From Planctomycetota bacterium (GTDB lineage: Bacteria; Planctomycetota; MHYJ01; WSZJ01; JACPWG01), in assembly GCA_016197205.1 (NCBI GenBank), contig JACPWG010000125.1, forward strand, positions 1 to 37,440: 37,440 bases of DNA, in the 5' to 3' direction. Each line of letters opens with the position of its first letter. Position 1 is the stretch's first letter. The notes under the pieces were generated by a model, which worked only from the letters and a program-made list of their open reading frames with translations, was not told the origin of the DNA and searched no databases. This document shows positions 7,529 through 14,480 of this stretch, in pieces. The translations under genes and the position numbers were made by a program.

Positions 7529-8251
7529 TCAAAATTTCAAGCCGACCGACGTGGTGCCGACGAAGTCCGTGTTGTCCGTGTCGATCTCCGCTCCCCAGCG
7601 GCTCTCGAGCTCGAGGTCCTTGAGGAGGCTCCAGCTCGCGCCCGCCTCGTAGCGGGTGAGCGGGGACTCCCCGTGGCGCAGCTCCTGCCGGTCCCAGGGC
7701 GTCGCCCGCCGCCTTTCGCCGACGAAGCGCAGCCGCGCGTCCAGCGGCATCCAGATGAGCGAGCCCTGGACCTGGATGCGGGCGGCCAGGTCGCCGAGCA
7801 CCCGCTGGATCGGGTCGCGTTCGAAGCCCGCCGACGGGAAGCCCGACAGCTCCCCCAGCCGCAGATCGACGTCGTAGCGTGCCAGCAGGGCGCGAAGGTC
7901 GCCGGGGCCCTCCAGCTCCGCCAGCAAGCGCTCCTCCTCCGGCGCTCGCGGCGGGAGGTCGACCGGCGGGGGAGAAACGAGCGCGACATCCTGCGCCCGC
8001 GCTCCGTCGGTCGCCGTGAGGGCCTCGTCCAGCTCCAGCGGGAACCCCCAGTGCCCGGCCGAGGCCGAGGGGTGCTCGAGGCCGAAGCGGTCCCCGCTCC
8101 AGGGCCGGGTCGCCTCCGCCGCGCCCGAAGGCGGCGCCGCGTGGGCGGGGGGGCCGGGTACGAGGGCGACGAGCGCTCCGAACGCGGCGAGCACGAGCGG
8201 GGAGGGCCGCGTGCCTGAAGAAAGGCGCGGGGGCGCCGGGAGCCTTGCCAC
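7529..8251 (-). CDS. exported protein, possibly outer-membrane associated, unknown family
   Basis: About 240 residues if translation begins at GTG 8251 (AAGGA lies 9 bp upstream); an ATG at 8329 is in frame but would read through a repeat end. The N-terminus is a probable signal peptide (SPLVLAAFGALVALVPGPPAHA). The second half is rich in alternating strands (RIQVQGSLIWMPLDARLRFVGE, RYEAGASWSLLKDLELESRWGAEI), and the last residues are FVGTTSVGLKF with a terminal Phe, as in many outer-membrane beta-barrels. At this size it would make only a small barrel. It is probably co-transcribed with the coiled-coil gene that follows after 21 bp. The export call is moderate and the barrel idea is inference. 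Confidence 0.65.
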   Translation of the reverse strand: MARLPAPPRLSSGTRPSPLVLAAFGALVALVPGPPAHAAPPSGAAEATRPWSGDRFGLEHPSASAGHWGFPLELDEALTATDGARAQDVALVSPPPVDLPPRAPEEERLLAELEGPGDLRALLARYDVDLRLGELSGFPSAGFERDPIQRVLGDLAARIQVQGSLIWMPLDARLRFVGERRRATPWDRQELRHGESPLTRYEAGASWSLLKDLELESRWGAEIDTDNTDFVGTTSVGLKF

Positions 8252-8266
8252 AGGAGGGCATCCTTG

Positions 8267-8283
8267 GTACCGCCCCACGGAAG
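8267..8283. repeat. solo end of family 3 repeat
   Basis: GGTACCGCCCCACGGAA lies just upstream of the exported-protein gene and matches the family 3 terminal sequence of 15979-15994 (GTACCGCTCCACGGAA) with one mismatch. No partner end is found nearby, so this is a remnant. Confidence 0.6.
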
Positions 8284-8303
8284 CGACCTCCGCGGAGGGG
8301 CTC

Positions 8304-8557
8304 TTAGAGCCCGTAAAAAAACAACTCATGCAGTTCGGAAACCAGGGAGTTCCTCGGGAAAAGGCTCAAGGCTCAATTTTGAGACAAGGCTCAAAGTTCA
8401 AGGCTCCGAGTCGGCGATCCCGTGCCCGCGCTATGTTCCATGGTGATCATGGAGAACGGAACCTTGAGCCTTGTCTGAGTCTTGAAAATTGAGCATGGAG
8501 AATTCATGTCTCCCTCCTGCGCGTCGAACGAGGGAGTTATGTTCTTACGGGCGCTTA
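8304..8557. repeat. inverted-repeat element, family 2 (GCCCGTAAGAA ends), with internal CAAGGCTCAA palindrome
   Basis: A 254-bp element. Its left end TTAGAGCCCGTAAAAAAACA (from 8304) and, on the other strand, its right end TAAGCGCCCGTAAGAACATA (from 8557) are imperfect inverted repeats of about 24 bp. The right end begins with the TAA stop codon of the MshEN-STAS gene. Inside, GGCTCAA/TTGAGCC words recur at 8362-8412 and, inverted, at 8455-8496, giving a long hairpin. This fills the gap between the two minus-strand genes. It has no coding content. Confidence 0.75.
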
Positions 8558-10144
8558 GCCGTTCGTCAAGCCTCCGGGGCCGCGGTACGACTCGATCGCG
8601 GAGGGCTCGTTGTCGAAGACCTTGATGTAGTTCGAGAACCCGAGCATGTCGATGATGGAGCGGACCTTGGGCAGGAGCTGGCAGAGCCGAATGTCCCCGC
8701 GCATGTCGCGGCTGCGGCGCGCGACGGCGATCAGCACGCCCATCCCGGCGCTCGAAATGTACTCCAGGCGGCAGCCGTTCAGGATGAAGTGGTAGTTCCC
8801 CTGGTCCATCATCGTGTTGAGCAGTTCTTCGAGGTGGGGAAAGGACTTTCCGTCCAGCGTGCCCGACAGGGTGAGGACCTGCAGGTTGTAGCCGGTCTTT
8901 TTCGCCGGGTCTTCGACGCGAATGAGGCGCATCATGAGCTCGCAGTCGCCGACCTTGCGGTTGACGATGCCGCTGAACTCGTCGGCGGGCAGGCCCGCGC
9001 CGCTCGCGGCCGGAACCCCCCCGAGCGCGGCGAGAGAGGTGACGCTCTGCGTGGCGCGTCGCGTGATCATCGGGGCCTGGCCGGAGGCGGCCGGCCCGGC
9101 GAGCGCCGCGCTGCCGGGCGCGGCAGCGACCCGGAAGACCGCTGTGGCGCGCGTCGCCGGCTGGCCGCTCGTGCCGGCGAGCGACGGCGATGCGCCGCTT
9201 GTGCGCGGCAGGCCCGCGCTCGCGCCGGGGAGCGCTCCGGTCGCGGGCAGCCCGGGTCGGCCGCTCGAGGTCACCGGCCTGGCGACCTGGGTGGGCGCCT
9301 TGGGCGTTCGAGGCGTGCCGGCGCCGCCGGAGGCGAAGTCCTGCGGCGTGGGGACCGGTACGGGGCCGGAGGGGATGGGGAGGGTCTGGGTCGCGGGCCG
9401 CCGGACCGGAGTCGTGGCGGGTGCGCCGCCGGGGGCGGCCGGAAGCGCGCCTGTAGGCCGCGTGGCCACCCGGGGCGCGCTGGCCTGGCCCGCCGCCGCG
9501 GAGGGGGCCGGCACGGAAGTCGGCCGAGCGGTGGCCCCGGGCGCGCCGGGCAGGATCGGCACCGCGCCGGAGGGGGCGATCATCGCCTGCGTCCGGCGCA
9601 TGGGGGCGGCGGGCGCGGGCGCACCCGGCGCAGCGGCGGTCGGGCCGGCCGTCGGGGCCGCGGTCCCCGCGCCGACGCCCGGCGCCACGCCGGACTCGCC
9701 CTTCTGCGGCACGCGCGAGGTCAATGCATCCTTGAGCCGGCTCTGGGTCTTCAAGATCGCATTGACCTGCTGCACGCTCATGTACTTCCGGTCGAGAAGA
9801 AGCTGGCCGATGCGAGGGAATTCCCTTCCCGCCTTGAAATGCCGCTCCTGCTCCGACAGACAGTCGTTGAGCTTATCCTGGGTGAGCATCCCGTTCCGGA
9901 GCGCCAGCTCGCCGAACTTGATGTCCAGGCTGCGGACTTCGAGGTAGCGCTGCGCGCGGAGGAGGCTGATGACCTGATCCTGGCTCATCAGCTTTTTTTT
10001 GACCAGGATTTCGCCGAGGCCGAGGTCGACGCCGTCGGCGCGGTAGCGGTCCTGGAGTTGCACGCACTCCTCCACCTGGGCCTGCGTGGCGTAGCGGTTC
10101 ATGACGACCAGTTTTCCGAACAGCAGGTCCGACTGGGACGGCAT
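8555..10144 (-). CDS. four-motif MshEN-like domain fused to C-terminal STAS domain
   Basis: A 529-residue protein. Residues 7-140 contain four copies of a helical motif: FGKLVVMNRYATQAQVEECV, LGEILVKKKLMSQDQVISLL, FGELALRNGMLTQDKLNDCL and RIGQLLLDRKYMSVQQVNAI. This is the RLGxxLxxxGxxxxxxL pattern of MshEN domains arranged as two pairs. A long Ala/Pro/Thr-rich, basic linker spans about 141-395. Residues about 410-525 are a STAS domain with the canonical loop YISSAGMGVLI (Ser464/Ser465), the SpoIIAA phosphorylation site, and the typical ending DMLGFSNYIKVFDNEPSAIE. The MshEN part may sense a nucleotide and the STAS part may switch partners; both functions are inferred. A good promoter lies upstream (10237-10265). 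The TAA stop begins a family 2 repeat. The protein at 25810-29964 has the same N-terminal module. Confidence 0.87.
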   Translation of the reverse strand: MPSQSDLLFGKLVVMNRYATQAQVEECVQLQDRYRADGVDLGLGEILVKKKLMSQDQVISLLRAQRYLEVRSLDIKFGELALRNGMLTQDKLNDCLSEQERHFKAGREFPRIGQLLLDRKYMSVQQVNAILKTQSRLKDALTSRVPQKGESGVAPGVGAGTAAPTAGPTAAAPGAPAPAAPMRRTQAMIAPSGAVPILPGAPGATARPTSVPAPSAAAGQASAPRVATRPTGALPAAPGGAPATTPVRRPATQTLPIPSGPVPVPTPQDFASGGAGTPRTPKAPTQVARPVTSSGRPGLPATGALPGASAGLPRTSGASPSLAGTSGQPATRATAVFRVAAAPGSAALAGPAASGQAPMITRRATQSVTSLAALGGVPAASGAGLPADEFSGIVNRKVGDCELMMRLIRVEDPAKKTGYNLQVLTLSGTLDGKSFPHLEELLNTMMDQGNYHFILNGCRLEYISSAGMGVLIAVARRSRDMRGDIRLCQLLPKVRSIIDMLGFSNYIKVFDNEPSAIESYRGPGGLTNG

Positions 10145-10236
10145 GAACGGCTCTCCGCGGGGCTAGGGGGAAGGAAGGAAGAGTGGCCGGGAAGCCGGGG
10201 GGAGGCCTCTCGCGGCCGGCCTCTCCCGAGCGCCCG

Positions 10237-10265
10237 ACGTTAACACAAAGCCGAACCCTTGTCAA
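10237..10265 (-). promoter_or_regulatory. promoter for the MshEN-STAS gene
   Basis: A perfect minus-strand -35 TTGACA (10265-10260), a 17-bp spacer and a weaker -10 TAACGT (10242-10237) lie 93 bp upstream of the ATG at 10144, giving a leader of about 85 nt. It is divergent from the promoter at 10357-10385. Confidence 0.6.
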
Positions 10266-10356
10266 GAGCGGATCAGGGCTTGGAGGCGCCTCCGCCGCCG
10301 AACGGCGTCCTTTCCGGGTCGGCATGGCCCGCAAAAAAGACGCAGCGGCTGGAGCG

Positions 10357-10385
10357 TTGACACCCCGCGCGCTCCCCCCTACAAT
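10357..10385 (+). promoter_or_regulatory. near-consensus sigma70 promoter for the DnaA-like gene
   Basis: TTGACA (10357-10362), a 17-bp spacer and TACAAT (10380-10385) form the best promoter in the window. Transcription would begin near 10392 and give a leader of about 100 nt before the GTG at 10493. The leader contains a solo family 2 repeat end. Confidence 0.85.
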
Positions 10386-10445
10386 GCTCTCGACTCTCGA
10401 CCCGCCGGTCAACGGCCCCCCTCTCTCCTCGTGCGTCCAGCGAGC

Positions 10446-10470
10446 AAGTGATTTTCTTACGGGCCCCTAG
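10446..10470. repeat. solo end of family 2 repeat in the DnaA-like leader
   Basis: Read on the minus strand from 10470, the sequence is TAGGGGCCCGTAAGAAAATC. It matches the ends of 8304-8557 (TAAGCGCCCGTAAGAACATA) and keeps the TAR-NSGCCCG start. No opposing end is seen upstream. Confidence 0.6.
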
Positions 10471-10492
10471 GCCTCGAGCCGAGGACCGTCGC

Positions 10493-11620
10493 GTGACCTC
10501 CCGATACGGCGCCGCGAATGGCGACCCTGCCCGTTCGACGCGGCGACGCTCCGGACCGGCCGTGCCGCCCTCGTCCGAGCCCCCCTACGTCGTCGGCCCG
10601 GGCAACCGCGCTGCCCACGACGCCGCCCGGGACTTCGTGCGCGCCCCCTCGCCCGGCTTCAACACCCTTCTCCTGCTGGGCGGGCACGGCGCCGGCAAGA
10701 CCCACCTGTTGCGGACCAGTCACCGCGCCGCGGTCGAGCACCTGCCGGGGCGGCCGGCTCTCCTCGCCACCTGCGGGGAGTTCGTCTCGCAGTTCTGCCT
10801 GGCCATCCAGGAAAACCGCGTCTGCTCCTTCCGGCGGAAGTACCGATCGGCGGAGATCCTCTTCTTGGACGACGTGGACGGGCTGGCGCACAAGGGCGGC
10901 TGCCAGGACGAGTTGCTCCACACGCTCAAGGCGTATGACGGCACGGGGCGGAGGGTGGTCGTGACCAGCTCGGCCTTGCCGTCGCGCGTGGCGGGCATGC
11001 ATCGCGCGCTCGCCGCGCGTCTGGCGGGGGGGCTTGCCTGCGAGCTAAAGCCGCCGGACTACGCCACCCGGCTCGCCATCTTGCAGGCGCGCGCGGCGCG
11101 GTTGGCCTTTCCCCCGACCGCGGACTTGCTTTCGGCCGTCGCACGCCAGCCCTCGGGCTCGCCCGGCGAGTTGGTGCGGCTGCTGGACCGCGTGGCGGCC
11201 TATCGGAATCCGAGCTTGACGACGATCGAGGCCGCCTTGCGGGAGCTGGTCGGGCCGGAGGCGAACCCGCTTGACCTGGAGGCCGTCGAGGGGGCCGTGT
11301 CCGCGTTCTTCAAAATGTCCGGCGAGGAACTCCGGTCGCAGGATCGAAGGCCGGGGGCGGTGCTGCCGCGGCAGATCTGCCTCTACCTCGCGCGCACCCT
11401 GACCTCGTCCAGCCTCGAGTCGGTCGGGCGGAGGTTCGGGGGCAAGAGCCACACGACCGTGCTGCATGCGTGTCGCCGCGTGGAGCGGCTCTGCTCGAAA
11501 GACGAACAGGTCCGGCAGCAGGTGGAGCGTCTGCGGGCCAAGCTGGGGGGCCTGGGCAAGACGCCGGCGGCGCCGACGGTGGGGAAGGGGCCGGGGAGCC
11601 GAGGGGACGTGCGGCCGTAG
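10493..11620 (+). CDS. DnaA-like AAA+ initiator/regulator lacking domains I-II
   Basis: About 375 residues from GTG 10493 (GAGGA ribosome-binding site; the 15 codons upstream lie in a repeat). The AAA+ core has Walker A GGHGAGKT (about 63-70), Walker B EILFLDDVDGL (about 121-131), sensor 1 VVVTSS (about 155-160) and a box VII region HRALAARLAGGL ending PPDYATRLAIL. Arg176 aligns with the E. coli DnaA arginine finger Arg285, while the Arg281 position is Ala. Residues about 263-350 are a full DnaA domain IV, with the signature VGRRFGGKSHTTVLHACRRV that contacts DnaA boxes. The DnaA domain I (DnaB/DiaA contact) and the usual linker are missing; there are only about 35 residues before the AAA+ core. 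No dnaN, recF or gyrB is adjacent and I saw no cluster of TTATCCACA boxes. It could be the organism's true but shortened DnaA or a paralogue used as a transcription factor. Confidence 0.88.
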   Translation: MTSRYGAANGDPARSTRRRSGPAVPPSSEPPYVVGPGNRAAHDAARDFVRAPSPGFNTLLLLGGHGAGKTHLLRTSHRAAVEHLPGRPALLATCGEFVSQFCLAIQENRVCSFRRKYRSAEILFLDDVDGLAHKGGCQDELLHTLKAYDGTGRRVVVTSSALPSRVAGMHRALAARLAGGLACELKPPDYATRLAILQARAARLAFPPTADLLSAVARQPSGSPGELVRLLDRVAAYRNPSLTTIEAALRELVGPEANPLDLEAVEGAVSAFFKMSGEELRSQDRRPGAVLPRQICLYLARTLTSSSLESVGRRFGGKSHTTVLHACRRVERLCSKDEQVRQQVERLRAKLGGLGKTPAAPTVGKGPGSRGDVRP

Positions 11621-11911
11621 CCTCCGCCCCTCCAGGTTCGCTACGGCCGGAGACGCTGCTTCGACCTGTGGGCGTGCTCGCGTCTGCCGCACCTGGAAGG
11701 GCGGGGAGCCTCCTTGGAGCGATTCCGCTTGTTATCGAGCCTCCCCCGGGGTAGACTCCCGCCGCGCGGTCCGGCCCGGGGGGCGCTCCGCGCACCCGCA
11801 CCGCGCGATCGGGTGCGGTGTCCGAGTCACCCAAAGGTCCGACGGCGAGTCTCCACGGCCGCTCAGCGAGGCCCGGGCAGGCTCTGCCCTTTTCCCAACG
11901 GAGGCAGTGTC
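11621..11911. other. intergenic stretch upstream of the exported-protein gene
   Basis: No gene is seen in these 291 bp. The only signal is a weak promoter candidate at 11729-11757. Confidence 0.4.
11729..11757 (+). promoter_or_regulatory. weak promoter candidate for the exported-protein gene
   Basis: TTGTTA (11729-11734), a 17-bp spacer and TAGACT (11752-11757). The match is partial, but the spacing equals that of the other promoters in this window and no better candidate lies before the GTG at 11912. Confidence 0.3.
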
Positions 11912-13015
11912 GTGGGCAGACAATATCGAGCGCTCCTGTTCATGTTGGTGCTTCCCCTGGTCGGGGTCTCCTGCAACCAGATGGGACCCGCTGCGGTGCG
12001 CAGCGCAGGGGTCAACTACAACAAGGCCCTGCAATTCACGTCGGACCAGCAGCTCCTGCTGAATATCGTGCGCCTCCGCTACCGGGACAACCCCACCTTC
12101 CTCGAGACGACGAGCGTCACCACCTCGTACAGCCTTACGAGCAAACTCACGTCTCCCTTCAGCCTGCAAAAGGTGGGGGCGTCGACGGAGCTGGACCTGA
12201 GGACGGTCACTCCCAACCTGGAACTCGGCATGGACGAGAAGCCGACCGTAACCTACCAGCCCCTCCGAGGCGAAAGCTTCGTCAAGCAGGTGCTCACGCC
12301 GATCCCCGGCAGGACGCTCCTCCTCCTGTACCATTCGGGCTGGAGCATGGAGCGGCTGCTTCGCCTGCTCGTGTATCGGATGAACGACGTGATGAACGCC
12401 CCCTCGGCCTCCGGTCCCACGCCGGACCTCGCCCCGCAGTACGAGAGCTTCCTCACGCTCGCGCAGACCCTGCGCTCCCTCCAGCGGCAGGACAAGGTGT
12501 TCCTCGCAGGCACGATGGGACCCGACAAGGAACTGCAGCTCTGCCTCGGCATCCAGCCCGAGGCATTGGAAGATCCGGAGGTCAACTCGGTTCGCAAGCT
12601 CCTCGGGCTGCGCGAGGGCGGGAAGTCCTACCTTCTCACCACGGACATCGGCGCCCGCCGGGACCCCGACAAGATCCTGATCGGGACGCGCAGCCTCATG
12701 GGCGTCCTCTTCTTCCTGGGACACGGCATCGAAGTGCCCGAAGCCCACGAGGCCGATGGGGTCGTGACCCGAACCCTCGACAAGGAGGGCAAGCCCTTCG
12801 ACTGGAACAACGTGATGAACAACCTCTTCCACGTCAAGTCGGGGGCCGGCGGCTCCGCCGCCGTCGGAGTCTCCTATCGCGGCCGGACCTTCTTCATCGA
12901 CGACGCCGATCTGACCTCGAAATCGACGTTCATGGTGCTCTCGCAGATCCTCGCGCTGCAATCGGGAGACGCGAAGAGCCTTGCACCCGCGTTGACCATC
13001 GGCGTGGGCGGTTAG
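11912..13015 (+). CDS. exported protein of unknown function, possible lipoprotein
   Basis: About 367 residues from GTG 11912, which is preceded by GGAGG. The N-terminus is a signal sequence (RQYRALLFMLVLPLVGVSCNQ). Cys21 could be lipidated, but the lipobox is imperfect because Gly stands at position -3. The next segment is distinctive: YNKALQFTSDQQLLLNIVRL, then RYRDNPTFLETTSVTTSY, a pattern I associate with uncharacterised secreted proteins of Gram-negative bacteria, without a named family. The rest is mixed alpha/beta with no catalytic motif that I can recognise (KVFLAGTMGPDKELQLCLGI, GTRSLMGVLFFLGHGIEVPE, GVSYRGRTFFIDDADLTSKS). It stands alone between the DnaA-like gene and a repeat element. 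An envelope location is likely; the function is unknown. Confidence 0.8.
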   Translation: MGRQYRALLFMLVLPLVGVSCNQMGPAAVRSAGVNYNKALQFTSDQQLLLNIVRLRYRDNPTFLETTSVTTSYSLTSKLTSPFSLQKVGASTELDLRTVTPNLELGMDEKPTVTYQPLRGESFVKQVLTPIPGRTLLLLYHSGWSMERLLRLLVYRMNDVMNAPSASGPTPDLAPQYESFLTLAQTLRSLQRQDKVFLAGTMGPDKELQLCLGIQPEALEDPEVNSVRKLLGLREGGKSYLLTTDIGARRDPDKILIGTRSLMGVLFFLGHGIEVPEAHEADGVVTRTLDKEGKPFDWNNVMNNLFHVKSGAGGSAAVGVSYRGRTFFIDDADLTSKSTFMVLSQILALQSGDAKSLAPALTIGVGG

Positions 13016-13046
13016 CCCCCCGCGGCGGGCAGCCGACGGCAGGCTG

Positions 13047-13197
13047 TAAGCGCCCGCGCAAAAATGACCGCGCAGATTCGGACCTCGAGGCTCCTGGGGG
13101 CGCGGCCCTCTGGGCCGCGCTGCGCGGGCCGGAGGCCCGCGCCCCCAGGCATCGGTCGATCCACGAAAATGGAAAGTAATTCTTGCGCGGGCGCTAA
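13047..13197. repeat. inverted-repeat element, family 2 (AGCGCCCGCGCAA ends)
   Basis: About 150 bp with 13-bp perfect inverted ends, AGCGCCCGCGCAA at 13049-13061 and its complement at 13183-13195. The left end reads TAAGCGCCCGCGCAA. The interior holds a second hairpin (CCTGGGGGCGCG pairing with CGCGCCCCCAGG) and a 33-bp block (13122-13154) identical to part of the family 1 element at 6025-6159. The rest of the gap, 13198-13370, shows nothing recognisable. Confidence 0.85.
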
Positions 13198-13370
13198 CCC
13201 ACGTTCGAACCATGCCCAGAATCGTCACCGGCAGTTGAAGCACACGCGAAGTGCCCATGCCGTAGCGGACGGCCGAACGCGCACCACCAGGGCTCGCTGC
13301 GCCCCGCGGGGGCGGCGCCGAGGAGGGTTCCCCGGGCCGTGCGCGGCGGTCCCGAGGGACGCTCGGCCGC

Positions 13371-14306
13371 TCATTCCCAGAGGAGCGGCAGCAAGGCCAG
13401 TCCGAACGCAATGACACCGGCGATCGGAGCGGTCATTCTGTTGTGTCGGGCGAACTTCACGGCGGTTTCGGTGTTTTTGAGACCGATCTGCCGGAGGATG
13501 CGGACCGACATCGCGAGGTTGACGCCGATCGTCGCGTAGGTCGCCATGGCCAGCCGGTCCCCCAGCGTGAGGTAGCCGAGCGGCGGCAGGGAGTTGATCA
13601 TGGCGACGTGGTACATGACGCTGGCGATGGTCATGCCGGTGTTGATCGCGCACCGGTCGCCCGCCTTCTCGGTCGAGATGACCAGCGAGATGAAGCTCAC
13701 GATGAGGAAGCAGATCAAGGGGGTCAGGAGCTTGATCGTGGCCGAGAGCTTGAGACGCTGGAGGCCGACGGACATGCAGTACTGGCTGTAGTCCTCTCCC
13801 GCGCCATACGAATGCACACGCGCCTTGTGGCTCCACTCCGAGAGTTGCCAGCCGATCAGGGTGATCTCGGGGTCGATCCCGGCGTCCTTGTCATTGGGCA
13901 CGAAGACAAGCTCCTTGGAGCCCTTGCGCTTGTCCTCGAGCTGGATGGGGAGCCGGTGCTCGTCCAGCGGATACTTGTGGAGGTCCACCTGGGTGTACAA
14001 GTTCGCAAGCACCCGATACGAAGCCTTGGTCGGCTCCGAGCTGAGCTTGTCGATCGAGCCGCGCCCGTTGACGAACTCAAAATCGAATCCCTCGGGCAGG
14101 TTGCCCTTCTCCGCCTCGAAGGTCAGATAGCAGTCGACCGTGTAGCTCCCCGTGGCGATGTCGAGCTTGCCGATGTTCACGATGTAGGCGCCGACGCGGA
14201 CGCGGGCCGGGCCGGCCGTGGCCGCGGCCGAGGGGGCGGCGTCCTCCGCGCGGGCGAAGCCGGACGCGAGGAACAGGAGGGCAGCGCAGGCACACCAAGC
14301 TCGCAT
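13371..14306 (-). CDS. pentameric ligand-gated ion channel homologue (ELIC/GLIC-like)
   Basis: A 311-residue protein beginning at ATG 14306, 8 bases after AAGGAG. Residues 1-20 are a signal peptide (MRAWCACAALLFLASGFARA). The extracellular domain (about 21-185) carries the pLGIC signature YPLDEHRLPIQLED at 112-125, the equivalent of the FPxD motif in the Cys-loop; the flanking cysteines are absent, as in other bacterial members. Four transmembrane helices follow: M1 about 187-211 with the conserved proline (LLTPLICFLIVSF), M2 about 219-239, M3 about 250-272 and M4 about 291-310. The M2-M3 region SLPPLGYLTLGDRLAMATY aligns by eye with ELIC (ILPxLPYTTxxDQ...GY). Five copies would form an inner-membrane channel gated by a periplasmic ligand. 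The ligand and ion selectivity cannot be read. The stretch upstream contains a possible promoter. Confidence 0.92.
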   Translation of the reverse strand: MRAWCACAALLFLASGFARAEDAAPSAAATAGPARVRVGAYIVNIGKLDIATGSYTVDCYLTFEAEKGNLPEGFDFEFVNGRGSIDKLSSEPTKASYRVLANLYTQVDLHKYPLDEHRLPIQLEDKRKGSKELVFVPNDKDAGIDPEITLIGWQLSEWSHKARVHSYGAGEDYSQYCMSVGLQRLKLSATIKLLTPLICFLIVSFISLVISTEKAGDRCAINTGMTIASVMYHVAMINSLPPLGYLTLGDRLAMATYATIGVNLAMSVRILRQIGLKNTETAVKFARHNRMTAPIAGVIAFGLALLPLLWE

Positions 14307-14390
14307 CTGGATTTCTCCTTCCAATGGGGGTTGGATCTCGGGCCGCTCGGAGAGGCGCGAAGGGGCAGGCGAGGTGCAGGCGCTGGGCGA

Positions 14391-14419
14391 TAAGTAACAA
14401 ATCTCGCAATTCGCGTCAA
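14391..14419 (-). promoter_or_regulatory. promoter candidate for the ion-channel gene
   Basis: Minus-strand TTGACG (14419-14414), a 17-bp spacer and TACTTA (14396-14391), about 85 bp upstream of the ATG at 14306. The -35 box is good and the -10 box is poor, but this is the only AT-rich stretch in the gap. Confidence 0.35.
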
Positions 14420-14426
14420 GGAGGTG

Positions 14427-14480
14427 ATGCCCGGCGGCGTGAGGACTGAGCCTGCGCGGTGATGCTTGCGCGGGCCCTCA
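14427..14480. repeat. family 2 repeat end fused to the prenyltransferase-repeat gene stop codon
   Basis: From 14480 on the minus strand the sequence begins TGAGGGCCCGCGCAAGCATC and matches the left part of the 13047-13197 element at 29 of 38 positions. Its first three bases are the TGA stop of the upstream gene. No opposite end is found before the ion-channel promoter, so the copy is one-ended. Confidence 0.65.

Noticed and set aside
10145..10492. Chromosomal origin next to the DnaA-like gene
   Set aside because: No cluster of TTATCCACA-like boxes or AT-rich unwinding region was seen; the gap is explained by two divergent promoters and a repeat end.
2125..13197. Integron attC sites, suggested by palindromic repeats directly after stop codons
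   Set aside because: The elements lack the RYYYAAC...GTTRRRY core order, occur after genes in both orientations, also occur with both ends in gaps, and no integrase is present.
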